The notes beneath the pieces were generated by a model. The model was given only the letters and a program-made list of their open reading frames with translations. It did not search any database and had not been told where the DNA came from. From positions 305,102 to 369,101 of the forward strand of contig NZ_KI273058.1 in assembly GCF_000469545.1 (NCBI RefSeq): a stretch of DNA of 64,000 nucleotides. The letters are read 5' to 3'. The first letter of the stretch is position 1. Every line of letters begins with the position of its first letter. Of this stretch, positions 42,946-51,708 are shown piece by piece. The DNA comes from Mitsuokella sp. oral taxon 131 str. W9106. GTDB lineage: Bacteria > Bacillota > Negativicutes > Selenomonadales > Selenomonadaceae. The position numbers and the translations under genes were made by a program.

Positions 42946-44796
42946 ATGAAAAAGATCAACATCATGATCGTGTTCTATTCGGCGATTCAGCCCGACAGGG
43001 ATACGAAGGAGCTGACGGTAAAACCGCCCGCAGCCTACGACTGCCGCCTCGATGATAGGTTCCGCGCGCAGTACGTGAACGGGCGCTTCACGCAGGAAGC
43101 GCCCGTTTATGCTGTGGCGAAGATGCTGAGGGAGCAAGGCGGGTCGATTGACTACTTGTACGGCTTTGCCACAACAGATGAGCGCAGGACAAATGTCCGA
43201 ATTGCCATGCGGGCAAACGAGGAGCCGGTACCCTTTGCTGACCAACGGGCTTTTTTCCGGGAAGCCATGCGCGAGACGTGTGCGGATTTGGCTAAGACAG
43301 AGTTCCGCTTCCTGGACTTCGATTATCCGACCGAAACGCTGGACGAGGAGTGCAATCGGCGTGCGGTGGAAGCGGCGATGCGGATCAAGCAGGACATGAA
43401 GGCGGACGGTCATGATTGGGCAGACTGCAGCCTCTACATCGACCTGACCGGAGGCCCTCGCGCGGCAGACATGGTCCTGTCGCATGTCATGCAGCTTTTG
43501 ATGCATGACGGGATGCAACTGGAAAAGATGATCTATGCGGATTACGGGAAGCGAAACTGCCTGTACGGCATCGATTCGCTCGTCCATCTGTCAAGGCTCA
43601 TCGCAGGCGCGGATGCATTCGTGCGCTATGGAAGCTCGTTGATGCTGGAACGCTATTTTGGGTATGTGCATCATGCGGATGAAAGCGGAAATGAGCATCT
43701 TTCCGTGCCGCTCCGAAAGCTTCTTTTTGTCATGCATCAGTATTCGGATGTCATGCAGATTTGCCAGGTCAGCGAGATTCAAAATGTGCTTCTTGGATTA
43801 AAACATGCGATTGAAGCATGCTCTGCCTATGTCCATTCGGGAAATGCGCCTGTCAAGGAAAGGGCATTTGGCTTGGTGCTCGATACGGTCCGGCGTGAAT
43901 ATGAAGCGATCCTGAAATACGCGGAAGGGGACGACGCGACGCTTTACTACCAGATGATTGACTGGTGCGAAACGAAAGGGTTTACGCAACAGGCGATGAC
44001 GCTTTGCGTGGAATGGATGCCGGCGTATCTTATGGATAAAGGATTCTGCGAAGTCCAAAACAGGGCGTTTTGTGAGACGCAGGTCACAGCGATCAAGCCG
44101 GATTGGCGAAAGAATTTCCTGCGGGAATGCACCGTATCCCAATATCATGCAGATTTTCAGCAGCATCGGCTCGCAAAGGCATCTGAGCTTGCGCAGCGGA
44201 TTGCACAGGGCGACGAGCAGGCCCTTGATGCAAACGACCCGGCTGTTCCACAGGAGGCAAAAGCGATGTTCCGCTTTTTGCTGGAACAGGGATCGTATCT
44301 AGAGGAAATTCAAGCAGAATCACAGGAATCGCAGCGCATCGCGATGCTGAAAAACAAGAAGCAATTAAACGAATGGATTCGGCGCGTGCAGCAATTCGCA
44401 TTTCCAAACGGGAATCTTTCCGATATGCTTCGGAACAAGCTGGATCGCAAGGATCTGTTTGAAGGGATCGCAAGGATAAAGAAGGAGAAGCGTCCTCATT
44501 TTTACCAAATGAAAAAGGCAAAAATGGGTGACAGCAAGGCTTCGACACGCGAAGCGCGCGAGCGTGAGTTTGCGGCGGTCCTACAGGATGTGCAGATCGC
44601 GCATACTGCATATCCGAAAGAGAAGGTCGTAAAAATTGCCGGGGCGTATTGGGCGATTGCGCGTATCCGCAATGGGGTCAATCATGCCGCACAGGGAAAA
44701 GCCGAAGGAAAAATCGCCCGTGCGGATGTGGATCGAATGATTTGCGATTTGCTTGAGCAGGTGAGGGCGCTTGGGCTCGGTGAGGCAAAGCCGTGA
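42946..44796 (+). CDS. CARF-HEPN protein of Csx1/Csm6 (TM1812-like) type, outside a CRISPR locus
   Basis: A 616-residue protein. The N-terminal part (1-220) looks like a CARF domain: strand INIMIVFYSAI, then YIDLTGGPRAADMVL with the ligand-loop motif DLTGGPR (166-172), then MIYADYG and GIDSLVHLSRLIAGADAF as in TM1812-type proteins. The helical remainder ends with RNGVNH (Arg575, Asn576, His580), the exact R-N-x3-H spacing of HEPN RNases such as Csm6. This predicts an RNase switched on by a cyclic oligonucleotide. ATG 42946 has CGGAGGA upstream. Codons are visibly more AT-ending than in neighbours, suggesting transfer. No cas gene or array is seen. Confidence 0.82.
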   Translation: MKKINIMIVFYSAIQPDRDTKELTVKPPAAYDCRLDDRFRAQYVNGRFTQEAPVYAVAKMLREQGGSIDYLYGFATTDERRTNVRIAMRANEEPVPFADQRAFFREAMRETCADLAKTEFRFLDFDYPTETLDEECNRRAVEAAMRIKQDMKADGHDWADCSLYIDLTGGPRAADMVLSHVMQLLMHDGMQLEKMIYADYGKRNCLYGIDSLVHLSRLIAGADAFVRYGSSLMLERYFGYVHHADESGNEHLSVPLRKLLFVMHQYSDVMQICQVSEIQNVLLGLKHAIEACSAYVHSGNAPVKERAFGLVLDTVRREYEAILKYAEGDDATLYYQMIDWCETKGFTQQAMTLCVEWMPAYLMDKGFCEVQNRAFCETQVTAIKPDWRKNFLRECTVSQYHADFQQHRLAKASELAQRIAQGDEQALDANDPAVPQEAKAMFRFLLEQGSYLEEIQAESQESQRIAMLKNKKQLNEWIRRVQQFAFPNGNLSDMLRNKLDRKDLFEGIARIKKEKRPHFYQMKKAKMGDSKASTREAREREFAAVLQDVQIAHTAYPKEKVVKIAGAYWAIARIRNGVNHAAQGKAEGKIARADVDRMICDLLEQVRALGLGEAKP

Positions 44797-44870
44797 CGAA
44801 AGACGGTTCTGCGCAGGCATTTTTGAAGGTCGTTTTTTTGGGCGCGGGCACGCAATCAGAAAACGATGGG

Positions 44871-44910
44871 AAAAGCGCCCTGCGTCTGTCGATCGGCAGA
44901 TGCAGGACGC
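44871..44910 (-). terminator. Terminator of putP, between convergent genes
   Basis: A 14-bp stem with two wobble pairs, 44875-44888 against 44897-44910, 8-base loop. Read on the minus strand it is followed by TTTT, so it mainly serves putP. Confidence 0.7.
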
Positions 44911-44923
44911 TGTTACGTTGGGG

Positions 44924-46402
44924 TTAGATCTTGCTCTTCCCGACCGCATCGAACGTATCGGTGATTTCCTTCGGCGGTTCTTTTCCTGCAAGGCTCACGC
45001 TCCATATAGCGGCGAGGGAGAAGAAAAAGCCCGGCACGATCTCGTAGAGTCCGAAAAACGCGAACGGTTTCCAAACGAGGACGGTGACGCCGCCGACTAC
45101 GATGCCCGCTAGGACGCCGGCCTTTGTTGTACGCCGCCAGAAGAGGCTCATGAGGAGCGCGGGACCGAATGCCGCGCCGAAGCCTGCCCACGCATAGGCG
45201 ACCATGTCGAGAATAAAGCTGTTTGGGCTAAGTGCGAGGAATACGGCGAGGCTCGCGATGACGAGGACGCTCGCGCGGCTAATCCATACGAGCTCGCGCT
45301 GATCGGCGCTCTCGCGCAGCAGCGTACGGTAAAAGTCCTGCGCAAACGCGGACGCCGCGACGAGGAGCTGCGAGGACGCGGTGCTCATGATGGCGGCGAG
45401 GACGGCGGAGAGGATGAGTCCCGCGACGATCGGCGGGAAGAGGTCGTTCGTAAGTACGAGGAAAACGGTCTCGGATGCCGTGCCTTCAAGCGGTGCCTTG
45501 AGGTAGACGCGTCCGACCATGCCGACGGCGACGGCGGCGGCGAGCGATAGGACGACCCACGTCATCGCGATGTGCGTCGCCCGGCGAATCTCGCCTGATG
45601 TGCGGATCGCCATGAAGCGCACGAGAATGTGCGGCTGGCCGAAGTAGCCGATGCCCCATGCGAGGAGGGATATGAGCTCGATGCATCCCATGGATGAGCC
45701 GTCTGGCTTGGTGAGCGGGGCGAGCATGGAGCCGTGAAGGCTCCCGATTGCGGAGAGCGTTGCCGAAAATCCGCCGAACATCATCGCAGCGGTGATCGGC
45801 ACGACGAGGATCGCGAAGAACATCATGACGCCTTGGATGAAGTCGGTGCGCGAGACGGCGAGAAAGCCGCCGACGAGCGTGTAGAACACGACCGAGCCGG
45901 CACCGATGCAGACGGCCGCCGCGTAATTCATGCCGAAGACCGTCTCAAAGAGCCTGCCTGCCGAGACGAATCCCGATGCGGTATAGATGACGAAGAAGAT
46001 GAGGATGAAGACAGCGGGCACGATGCGCAGGAGGTTGCTCGTGTCGCGGTAGCGGTTTTGCAGGAACTCCGGAAGGGTGAGCGCGTTGTCGGCGAGCTCC
46101 GTGTACTTTCGGAGGCGCGCGGCGACGAAGCGCCAGTTTGCCCAAGTGCCGAGCGCGATGCCGATGGCGATCCAGCCCGCGTTGAGTCCTGCAAGGTAGG
46201 CGAATCCCGGCACGCCCATGAGCATCCAGCCGCTCATGTCCGATGCTTCGGCGGAGAGCGATGTGACCCATGCGCCGAGCTTGCGGTTGCCGAGGAAGTA
46301 GTCGCTCATGTTGCGCGTGCGGCGGTAGTAGTAGACGCCGATCGCCATCATGACGCCGATGTAGAGAACGAAGGTGTTGATGATTGCAAGGTCGTGTGTC
46401 AA
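44924..46402 (-). CDS. putP: Sodium/proline symporter
   Basis: A 492-residue transporter of the SSS family with about 13 membrane helices. PutP features are visible: GNRKLGAWVTSLSAEASDMSGW, the GIGYFGQPHILVRFMA segment and MSTASSQLLVAASAF. It imports proline with sodium. The TTG start at 46402 follows AAGGAGGAG on the minus strand. It has its own promoter at 46456-46484, divergent from the FAD dehydrogenase gene, and converges on the CARF-HEPN gene. Confidence 0.93.
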   Translation of the reverse strand: MTHDLAIINTFVLYIGVMMAIGVYYYRRTRNMSDYFLGNRKLGAWVTSLSAEASDMSGWMLMGVPGFAYLAGLNAGWIAIGIALGTWANWRFVAARLRKYTELADNALTLPEFLQNRYRDTSNLLRIVPAVFILIFFVIYTASGFVSAGRLFETVFGMNYAAAVCIGAGSVVFYTLVGGFLAVSRTDFIQGVMMFFAILVVPITAAMMFGGFSATLSAIGSLHGSMLAPLTKPDGSSMGCIELISLLAWGIGYFGQPHILVRFMAIRTSGEIRRATHIAMTWVVLSLAAAVAVGMVGRVYLKAPLEGTASETVFLVLTNDLFPPIVAGLILSAVLAAIMSTASSQLLVAASAFAQDFYRTLLRESADQRELVWISRASVLVIASLAVFLALSPNSFILDMVAYAWAGFGAAFGPALLMSLFWRRTTKAGVLAGIVVGGVTVLVWKPFAFFGLYEIVPGFFFSLAAIWSVSLAGKEPPKEITDTFDAVGKSKI

Positions 46403-46455
46403 AAAATCTCCTCCTTGTCCGGCCAGCTGACAGCTTTGTCTGCCAGCATGCCATT

Positions 46456-46484
46456 ATTATACGGGAGTTGGGGACGGTTGGCAA
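46456..46484 (-). promoter_or_regulatory. putP promoter
   Basis: On the minus strand: TTGCCA (46484-46479), 17-base spacer, perfect TATAAT (46461-46456). It leaves a leader of about 50 bases. Confidence 0.85.
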
Positions 46485-46512
46485 TACAGGGTAGATTTTC
46501 GGGCAAAGTGCG

Positions 46513-46541
46513 TTGCTATTTTTGGCCGGAACCCGTATAAT
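46513..46541 (+). promoter_or_regulatory. Promoter of the FAD-dependent dehydrogenase gene
   Basis: TTGCTA (46513-46518), 17-base spacer, perfect TATAAT (46536-46541), divergent from the putP promoter about 30 bases away. Confidence 0.85.
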
Positions 46542-46551
46542 ACAAAAGGGG

Positions 46552-46585
46552 GCGCAGCAGGTTCGTTATGCTGCGCGTTTTGTTT
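46552..46585 (+). terminator. Attenuator-like hairpin in the leader of the FAD dehydrogenase gene
   Basis: Perfect 8-bp stem GCGCAGCA (46552-46559) / TGCTGCGC (46569-46576), 9-base loop, followed by GTTTTGTTT and then directly by the ribosome binding site. It would form within the first 30 transcribed bases. Confidence 0.5.
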
Positions 46586-46597
46586 GGAGGTGATCGG

Positions 46598-47977
46598 GTG
46601 AAATACGATGTGGCGATTGTGGGCGCGGGACCTGCGGGCATCTTCGCGGCGTACGAGCTGACGAAGGAAGCGCCGCAGCTACGCGTCCTCATTGTGGAGA
46701 GCGGCAGGGACATCTATCATCGCGTTTGTCCGATTGCGGCCGGCAGGACGCCGACGTGCATCGGCTGCAAACCGTGCAGCATCATGCGCGGCTTCGGCGG
46801 GGCAGGGGCGTTTTCGGACGGCAAGTACAATTTTACGACGGCATTCGGCGGTTGGCTGAACGAATACTTGCCCGATGAGAAGGTCATGGAACTCATCGAT
46901 TACGTCGATGCGATCAACTGTGAGCACGGCGCGCCGTCCAAGGTCTTTTCGACGGAGCATTCCGCGATTGCGCGCGAGGCGCTCAAGCATGACCTGCACC
47001 TGCTCGCGGCGCGCGTGCGCCATCTCGGCACAGAGAACAACCTGCGCATGCTCGAGGCGATGTATGAGCACCTAAAGGAAAAGGTCGCGTTTCGCTTTCT
47101 GTCGCCCGTCCGCCATATCGAGAGGGCGGATCGATCACTCGAACTGGAGAGCGGCGAGCGCATCGAGGCGGAATACCTCATCGTCGCGCCCGGCCGAGCT
47201 GGTGCGGAGTGGTTCTCGGACGAGTGCGACCGCCTCGGGATCGTACGGGAGAACAATCGCGTTGATGTCGGCGTGCGCGTCGAAGTGCCGGACGCGATTT
47301 GGGATGCGGTCACGCGCGAGGTCTACGAGGCGAAGCTCGTCTACCGCACGCATCGGTATGGGGATCTCGTGCGGACGTTCTGCATGAACCCGCATGGCCA
47401 TGTCGTCATGGAAAACACGGACGGCATCGTGACGGTCAACGGACATTCGTACAGCGACCCGAAGCTCCAAAGCCATAATACGAATTTTGCACTGCTCGTT
47501 TCGAATCACTTCACCGAGCCGTTCAAGTCGCCGCATCAGTACGGCAAGCGCATCGCTTCCTTTTCCAACATGCTCGGCGGCGGCATCATCGTGCAGCGCT
47601 ACGGCGATCTCGTCCGCGGACGGCGTACGGATGCGCACCGTCTCGCCAAGAGCTTTACGCGGCCGACGCTCGCGGCAACGCCGGGCGATCTTTCGCTCGT
47701 CCTGCCGAAGCGCCATCTCGACAACATCATTGAGATGATCGGTGCGCTTGACGCCGTTGCTCCCGGCATGAAGAACGAAGACACGCTGCTCTACGGCGTC
47801 GAGGTGAAGTTCTACAGTTCGCGTCCGCAGCTCACCAAAGAACTGGAAACGACGCTGCCGAATGTCTTTGCGGCCGGTGACGGCGCAGGTGTGACGCGCG
47901 GCCTTTCGCAGGCGGGAGCCAGCGGTGTCTACGCGGCGCGGACGATTCTGTCCCGTTTGAGCAAAAAACAGAGATAA
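46598..47977 (+). CDS. NAD(P)/FAD-dependent dehydrogenase (COG2509-like)
   Basis: A 459-residue flavoprotein with the N-terminal FAD-binding motif DVAIVGAGPAGIFAAYE and the C-terminal FAD segment NVFAAGDGAGVTRGL. The CIGCKPCSIMRGFGGAGAFSDG region with paired cysteines is typical of a widespread but uncharacterised group of FAD-dependent dehydrogenases. Substrate unknown. The GTG start at 46598 has TTTGGAGGTGA just upstream; the longer frame overlaps the leader hairpin. It is monocistronic behind its own promoter. Confidence 0.85.
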   Translation: MKYDVAIVGAGPAGIFAAYELTKEAPQLRVLIVESGRDIYHRVCPIAAGRTPTCIGCKPCSIMRGFGGAGAFSDGKYNFTTAFGGWLNEYLPDEKVMELIDYVDAINCEHGAPSKVFSTEHSAIAREALKHDLHLLAARVRHLGTENNLRMLEAMYEHLKEKVAFRFLSPVRHIERADRSLELESGERIEAEYLIVAPGRAGAEWFSDECDRLGIVRENNRVDVGVRVEVPDAIWDAVTREVYEAKLVYRTHRYGDLVRTFCMNPHGHVVMENTDGIVTVNGHSYSDPKLQSHNTNFALLVSNHFTEPFKSPHQYGKRIASFSNMLGGGIIVQRYGDLVRGRRTDAHRLAKSFTRPTLAATPGDLSLVLPKRHLDNIIEMIGALDAVAPGMKNEDTLLYGVEVKFYSSRPQLTKELETTLPNVFAAGDGAGVTRGLSQAGASGVYAARTILSRLSKKQR

Positions 47978-48083
47978 TTTTGCCCTTTGGGAAGGTTTTT
48001 TTAGGATGCGGCGCGAAAAGATATAAAGATAAGCTGTACGGTTTTTGCCAGTCGAAACTAAGAGAATGAAACAGGTGAGCATT

Positions 48084-48947
48084 GTGGAAAAAGTCAAGGT
48101 ACTGATTGTTGACGATTCGAAGATAAGCAGAATGATGCTGAAGACGAGCCTGAAGAAAACAAATTTTGAGGTATGTGCCATGGCGGCGGACGCAGAAGAG
48201 GCCGTTGCGCTCTACGCGGAGCACCAGCCTGACGTCGTGACGATGGATATGAACCTTCCGGATGCAGACGGCATCGAGTGCAGCCGCCGTATTCGTATGA
48301 TCGATTCCAAGGCGAAGATCGTCATGATCAGCGCGATGAAGGACGCGAGCCTCGTTGCGCACGGACGCGAAGCAGGCATCAGCGCGTTCCTGCAAAAGCC
48401 GGTCAGCACGAATCAGCTCATCGATACGCTCATGACGCTTTGCCAGCAGCAGGTCGGCAAGCAGGCGATCCTGCGCGAGTCGTACGCAAAGCCGTTTGCG
48501 CGTGCGTTCCATGAAGGTATTTTGGATATCACGGGACTCGATGGTGAGGTGGATCTCTCGGCGGATGAGCGCCGCTTTATTGATGTGAGCGGCATTGCGG
48601 TCATCATCGGTCTGACGGGGGAACCGGTCGGCCGCGCCATCGTCTCGATGGATACGGATGTCATGCGCGCGTTTGCGCGGCTCATGCTCGGCGCCGAAGA
48701 CGGCGACGAACTCACCGATGATGAGGCAAGCGACTCCGTCGAGGAGGCGGCAAATATCATCGTCGGGCGCGGCGTATCGAATATCAATGATGTGTTTAAG
48801 GATAAGGAAATCCGCATTACGCCGCCGGGGGCGATCTGCGGCACGAATATTCGCATTGCAAGCCCGAAGATCACGACGTTTCGCATCACGGCGCGGACGA
48901 GGATCGGGGAAATTCATTTGAACGTTGGGTTTGCAGAAGGAGAATAA
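48084..48947 (+). CDS. Response regulator fused to a CheX-like domain
   Basis: A 287-residue two-domain protein. Residues 1-120 form a CheY-type receiver with Asp10, Asp11, phospho-acceptor Asp55 (VTMDMNLPD) and Lys105. Residues from about 130 form a CheX/CheC-like domain with the phosphatase-type motif Glu221-x2-Asn224 (EAANIIVGRGVSN). The CheX part may dephosphorylate receivers, possibly its own. GTG 48084 is chosen because AGGTGA lies five bases ahead. The next gene is a free CheX, so the pair is a phosphorylation module, probably for motility or envelope signalling. Confidence 0.85.
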   Translation: MEKVKVLIVDDSKISRMMLKTSLKKTNFEVCAMAADAEEAVALYAEHQPDVVTMDMNLPDADGIECSRRIRMIDSKAKIVMISAMKDASLVAHGREAGISAFLQKPVSTNQLIDTLMTLCQQQVGKQAILRESYAKPFARAFHEGILDITGLDGEVDLSADERRFIDVSGIAVIIGLTGEPVGRAIVSMDTDVMRAFARLMLGAEDGDELTDDEASDSVEEAANIIVGRGVSNINDVFKDKEIRITPPGAICGTNIRIASPKITTFRITARTRIGEIHLNVGFAEGE

Positions 48948-48952
48948 TCAAA

Positions 48953-49420
48953 ATGGATGCGAAGTTAATCAATCCATTCGTGGATGCTTTCACGTCGGTG
49001 ATGCCGCAGCTTGGCTTCCCCGAACCGAAGCGCACGAAGCTTTCCGTTCGAGAGAAGAACTCCATCGGGCGAGGCGTTTCGGTCATTCTCGGCTTCACGA
49101 AACAGATCCGCGGCAACGTCGTCTACAATATGAAAGAGGACACGGCGAAGTTCATCGCTTCGACGATGATGATGGGCATGCCTGTCGCGGAGTTCGATGC
49201 GATGGCACAGAGCGCGATCTCGGAGCTCAGCAATATGCTGACGGCGAACACGGCGACGAATCTTACGGGCATGAAGCTGGAGGTTGATATTTCGACGCCG
49301 TCGCTGACGATCGGCGAGGGATTCGTGCTCAAGATCAGCGAGGGGAAGTTTCTCACGATCGATATGGAGTTCGCCGGACATATCGTCGAACTCGATATTG
49401 CCGTGGAGCTGCGCGAATAA
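48953..49420 (+). CDS. cheX: CheX-type CheY-P phosphatase
   Basis: A 155-residue CheX protein with the catalytic pattern Glu91-x2-Asn94 in AISELSNMLTANTATNL. CheX dephosphorylates CheY-type response regulators. It starts five bases after the receiver-CheX fusion with AGAAGGAGA at the end of that gene, so the two are cotranscribed and likely act together. No cheA, cheW or receptor gene is near. Confidence 0.88.
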   Translation: MDAKLINPFVDAFTSVMPQLGFPEPKRTKLSVREKNSIGRGVSVILGFTKQIRGNVVYNMKEDTAKFIASTMMMGMPVAEFDAMAQSAISELSNMLTANTATNLTGMKLEVDISTPSLTIGEGFVLKISEGKFLTIDMEFAGHIVELDIAVELRE

Positions 49421-49478
49421 GAACATGCAGAACGTACGAGGAAAATTGCCGTATCAGCCGATATGGCACTTTTTGATG

Positions 49479-49507
49479 TTGGCAATTGTCTCGCCTTACG
49501 CTATAAT
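49479..49507 (+). promoter_or_regulatory. Promoter of the DUF1934-argS gene run
   Basis: TTGGCA (49479-49484), 17-base spacer, perfect TATAAT (49502-49507), 45 bases before the DUF1934 start. Confidence 0.85.
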
Positions 49508-49552
49508 GGTACGAATGCCAGCTCCCTCTAGGCGTGAAAGGAAGGCGGCGCG

Positions 49553-50005
49553 ATGCAGGAAGATGCGGTCCACGTGCGCGTAAGCGCCATGCAAGAAGAC
49601 GCGCGAGGCGAGACGCAGCGCACCGTGATGGAGACGGACGGCCGCCATGCTGTGCGCAGGGGAAAGCACTATGTGCGATATGCGGACGATTCGATTGTGC
49701 AGGGCGCGCTCGTCCATACGACGCTAAAGCTCGGGCAGGATGAGGCGTGGCTTTTTAGGCGCGGCGCGATTGAGCACGAGCAGCGCTTTATCATGGGACG
49801 CGAGACGCGCGGTACCTATCGTACGCCGTATGGGGAGGTCGCGATCGGTGTGCGGACACAGGCGCTTTCCGTATGCGAAGAGGCGGCATGCACGGTGCTT
49901 TCCCTCTCGTATGACCTTTACGCAGCGGGGGAATGGCAGAGCCATCACATCCTGCGCATCGAGGTGACGAAGAGGCGTGCGGGCGAAAATGGAGAGAATG
50001 GATAG
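49553..50005 (+). CDS. DUF1934 family protein (YwiB-like)
   Basis: A 150-residue beta-rich protein with the DUF1934 pattern: KHYVRYADD, then TTLKL and RRGAIEHEQRFIMGRETRGTYRTPYGE, in separate short blocks. The family forms a small calycin-like barrel of unknown function. In Bacillus the same gene (ywiB) lies upstream of argS, as here; its stop lies 10 bases before the argS start, so it is coupled to argS expression. Confidence 0.85.
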   Translation: MQEDAVHVRVSAMQEDARGETQRTVMETDGRHAVRRGKHYVRYADDSIVQGALVHTTLKLGQDEAWLFRRGAIEHEQRFIMGRETRGTYRTPYGEVAIGVRTQALSVCEEAACTVLSLSYDLYAAGEWQSHHILRIEVTKRRAGENGENG

Positions 50006-50015
50006 GAGGATTTTT

Positions 50016-51671
50016 TTGGAAATCAAGGATATGCTGGCGGGCGCCATCGAAGCGGCCGTGAAAGAAGCGATCGCAGCGGGCGCACTGCCTGCTGCAGAGC
50101 TGCCGCAGGTGACGCTCGAAGTGCCGCCGTCAAAGGATCTCGGTGACTTCGCGACGAATTTCGCGATGCAGTCGGCGCGCGTCTTCCACAAGAGCCCGCG
50201 CCAGATTGCCGAGGAGATCCGATCGCGCATAGCGGGCGATTTCCTCGACCATGCGGAGATCGCTGGACCGGGCTTTCTGAATTTCTACCTGAAGGGCACC
50301 GTCCTCTACGATGCGCTTCGCTCCATCCTTGCGGCAGGCGAGTCGTACGGGAATCTGCCTGCAAAAGACGTGCCGAAGACGCAGGTTGAGTACGTCAGCG
50401 CCAATCCGACGGGGCTTCTGCACGTCGGGCACGGACGCGGCGCGGCAGCAGGATCGGCGCTGGTGAACCTTCTGCGCGCTGCAGGCTATCCCGTCGAGAG
50501 CGAGTATTACATCAACGATGCGGGCAATCAGATGGATAACCTCGCGCGTTCGGTCAATGCGCGCTACTTGGAGCTCCTTGGAACAGCATGCGAGTTCCCA
50601 GAGGACGGTTACCACGGTGCGGACATCACGGAAACGGCGCGCCGCATCATCGAAAAGGACGGCGCGAAGTACCTCGCACTCCCCGAAAAGGAGCGTCTCG
50701 CCGTGCTCAAAGAGCTCGCCTACAAAGAGAAGCTCGCCGTGCTGAAGGACGATCTCGCTGCGTTTCACGTCACGTACGACAAGTGGTTCAGCGAGCGCAC
50801 GCTCCATCCTGACGCGATCCAAGAAGTCATCGCGATTCTCCGGAAGAACGGTACGATCTATGAAAAGGACGGCGCGCTTTGGCTGCGCTCGACGGACTAC
50901 GGCGACGACAAGGACCGCGTCGTCATCCGCGATAACGGCGTGCCGACCTACCTTGCTGCCGATATCGCCTACCATCACAATAAGTACGAGCGCGGTTTCG
51001 GCACGCTCATCAATATATGGGGCGCCGACCATCACGGCTACGTCTGCCGCGTCAAGGCGGCAATGGAGGCACTTGGGCACGATCCGAAGCAGCTTCATGT
51101 GCTTCTTTTGCAGATGGTCAGCCTCTACCGTGGCGGCGAGCTTGTCAAGATGAGCAAGCGCACGGGGCAGAGCGTCACGCTGGAAGAGCTCATCGAAGAG
51201 GTCGGCACGGATGCGGCGCGCTATTTCTTCCTCATGCGCTCCCTCGACAGCCAGCTCGATTTCGACCTCGACCTTGCCAAGAAGAAGTCGAACGACAATC
51301 CCGTCTACTATATCCAGTACGCGCACGCGCGCATATCGAGTATTTTCCGTCAGGCGAAGGAGACGCATCTCGTGCTTGGCGCCGCGCCGAAGCTGGAACT
51401 CCTCACGGATGAATCGGAGCAGGCGCTCATCAAGAAGATCATGGAGTACCCAGAGGAAGTCGGCCGCGCAGCAGATGACTGCGCGCCGCAGCGCATTGCG
51501 CGCTACAGCTACGACCTCGCGGCGCTTTTTCATAGCTTCTACAACAAGTGCCGTATCATGGGCGTAGGGCAGCCGCTCGCCGAAGCGCGCCTCGCACTCG
51601 TGACGATTACGGCACATGTCATTCGCCACAGTCTTGGGATTCTCGGCGTATCGGCGCCGGAACAGATGTGA
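50016..51671 (+). CDS. argS: Arginyl-tRNA synthetase
   Basis: A 551-residue class I synthetase that charges tRNA-Arg. It has the N-terminal add-1 domain, the HIGH-type motif in SANPTGLLHVGHGRG, the KMSKS-type motif KMSKRTGQS and a C-terminal DALR anticodon domain. The TTG at 50016 follows TAGGAGGA by five bases; an in-frame ATG at 49977 lies inside DUF1934 and is rejected. Order DUF1934-argS-rpoE-pyrG matches Bacillus. Confidence 0.95.
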   Translation: MEIKDMLAGAIEAAVKEAIAAGALPAAELPQVTLEVPPSKDLGDFATNFAMQSARVFHKSPRQIAEEIRSRIAGDFLDHAEIAGPGFLNFYLKGTVLYDALRSILAAGESYGNLPAKDVPKTQVEYVSANPTGLLHVGHGRGAAAGSALVNLLRAAGYPVESEYYINDAGNQMDNLARSVNARYLELLGTACEFPEDGYHGADITETARRIIEKDGAKYLALPEKERLAVLKELAYKEKLAVLKDDLAAFHVTYDKWFSERTLHPDAIQEVIAILRKNGTIYEKDGALWLRSTDYGDDKDRVVIRDNGVPTYLAADIAYHHNKYERGFGTLINIWGADHHGYVCRVKAAMEALGHDPKQLHVLLLQMVSLYRGGELVKMSKRTGQSVTLEELIEEVGTDAARYFFLMRSLDSQLDFDLDLAKKKSNDNPVYYIQYAHARISSIFRQAKETHLVLGAAPKLELLTDESEQALIKKIMEYPEEVGRAADDCAPQRIARYSYDLAALFHSFYNKCRIMGVGQPLAEARLALVTITAHVIRHSLGILGVSAPEQM

Positions 51672-51708
51672 CTGCCGGAAGGCAGCCAGTTGGAAGGGAG
51701 AACCATTC

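Noticed and set aside
42050-44923. CRISPR array near the CARF-HEPN gene
   Set aside because: No regularly spaced direct repeats of 24-40 bases were seen on inspection of this region or elsewhere in the window.
44771-45112. Plus-strand frame overlapping the end of putP
   Set aside because: Mostly antisense to putP and crosses the convergent terminator hairpin.
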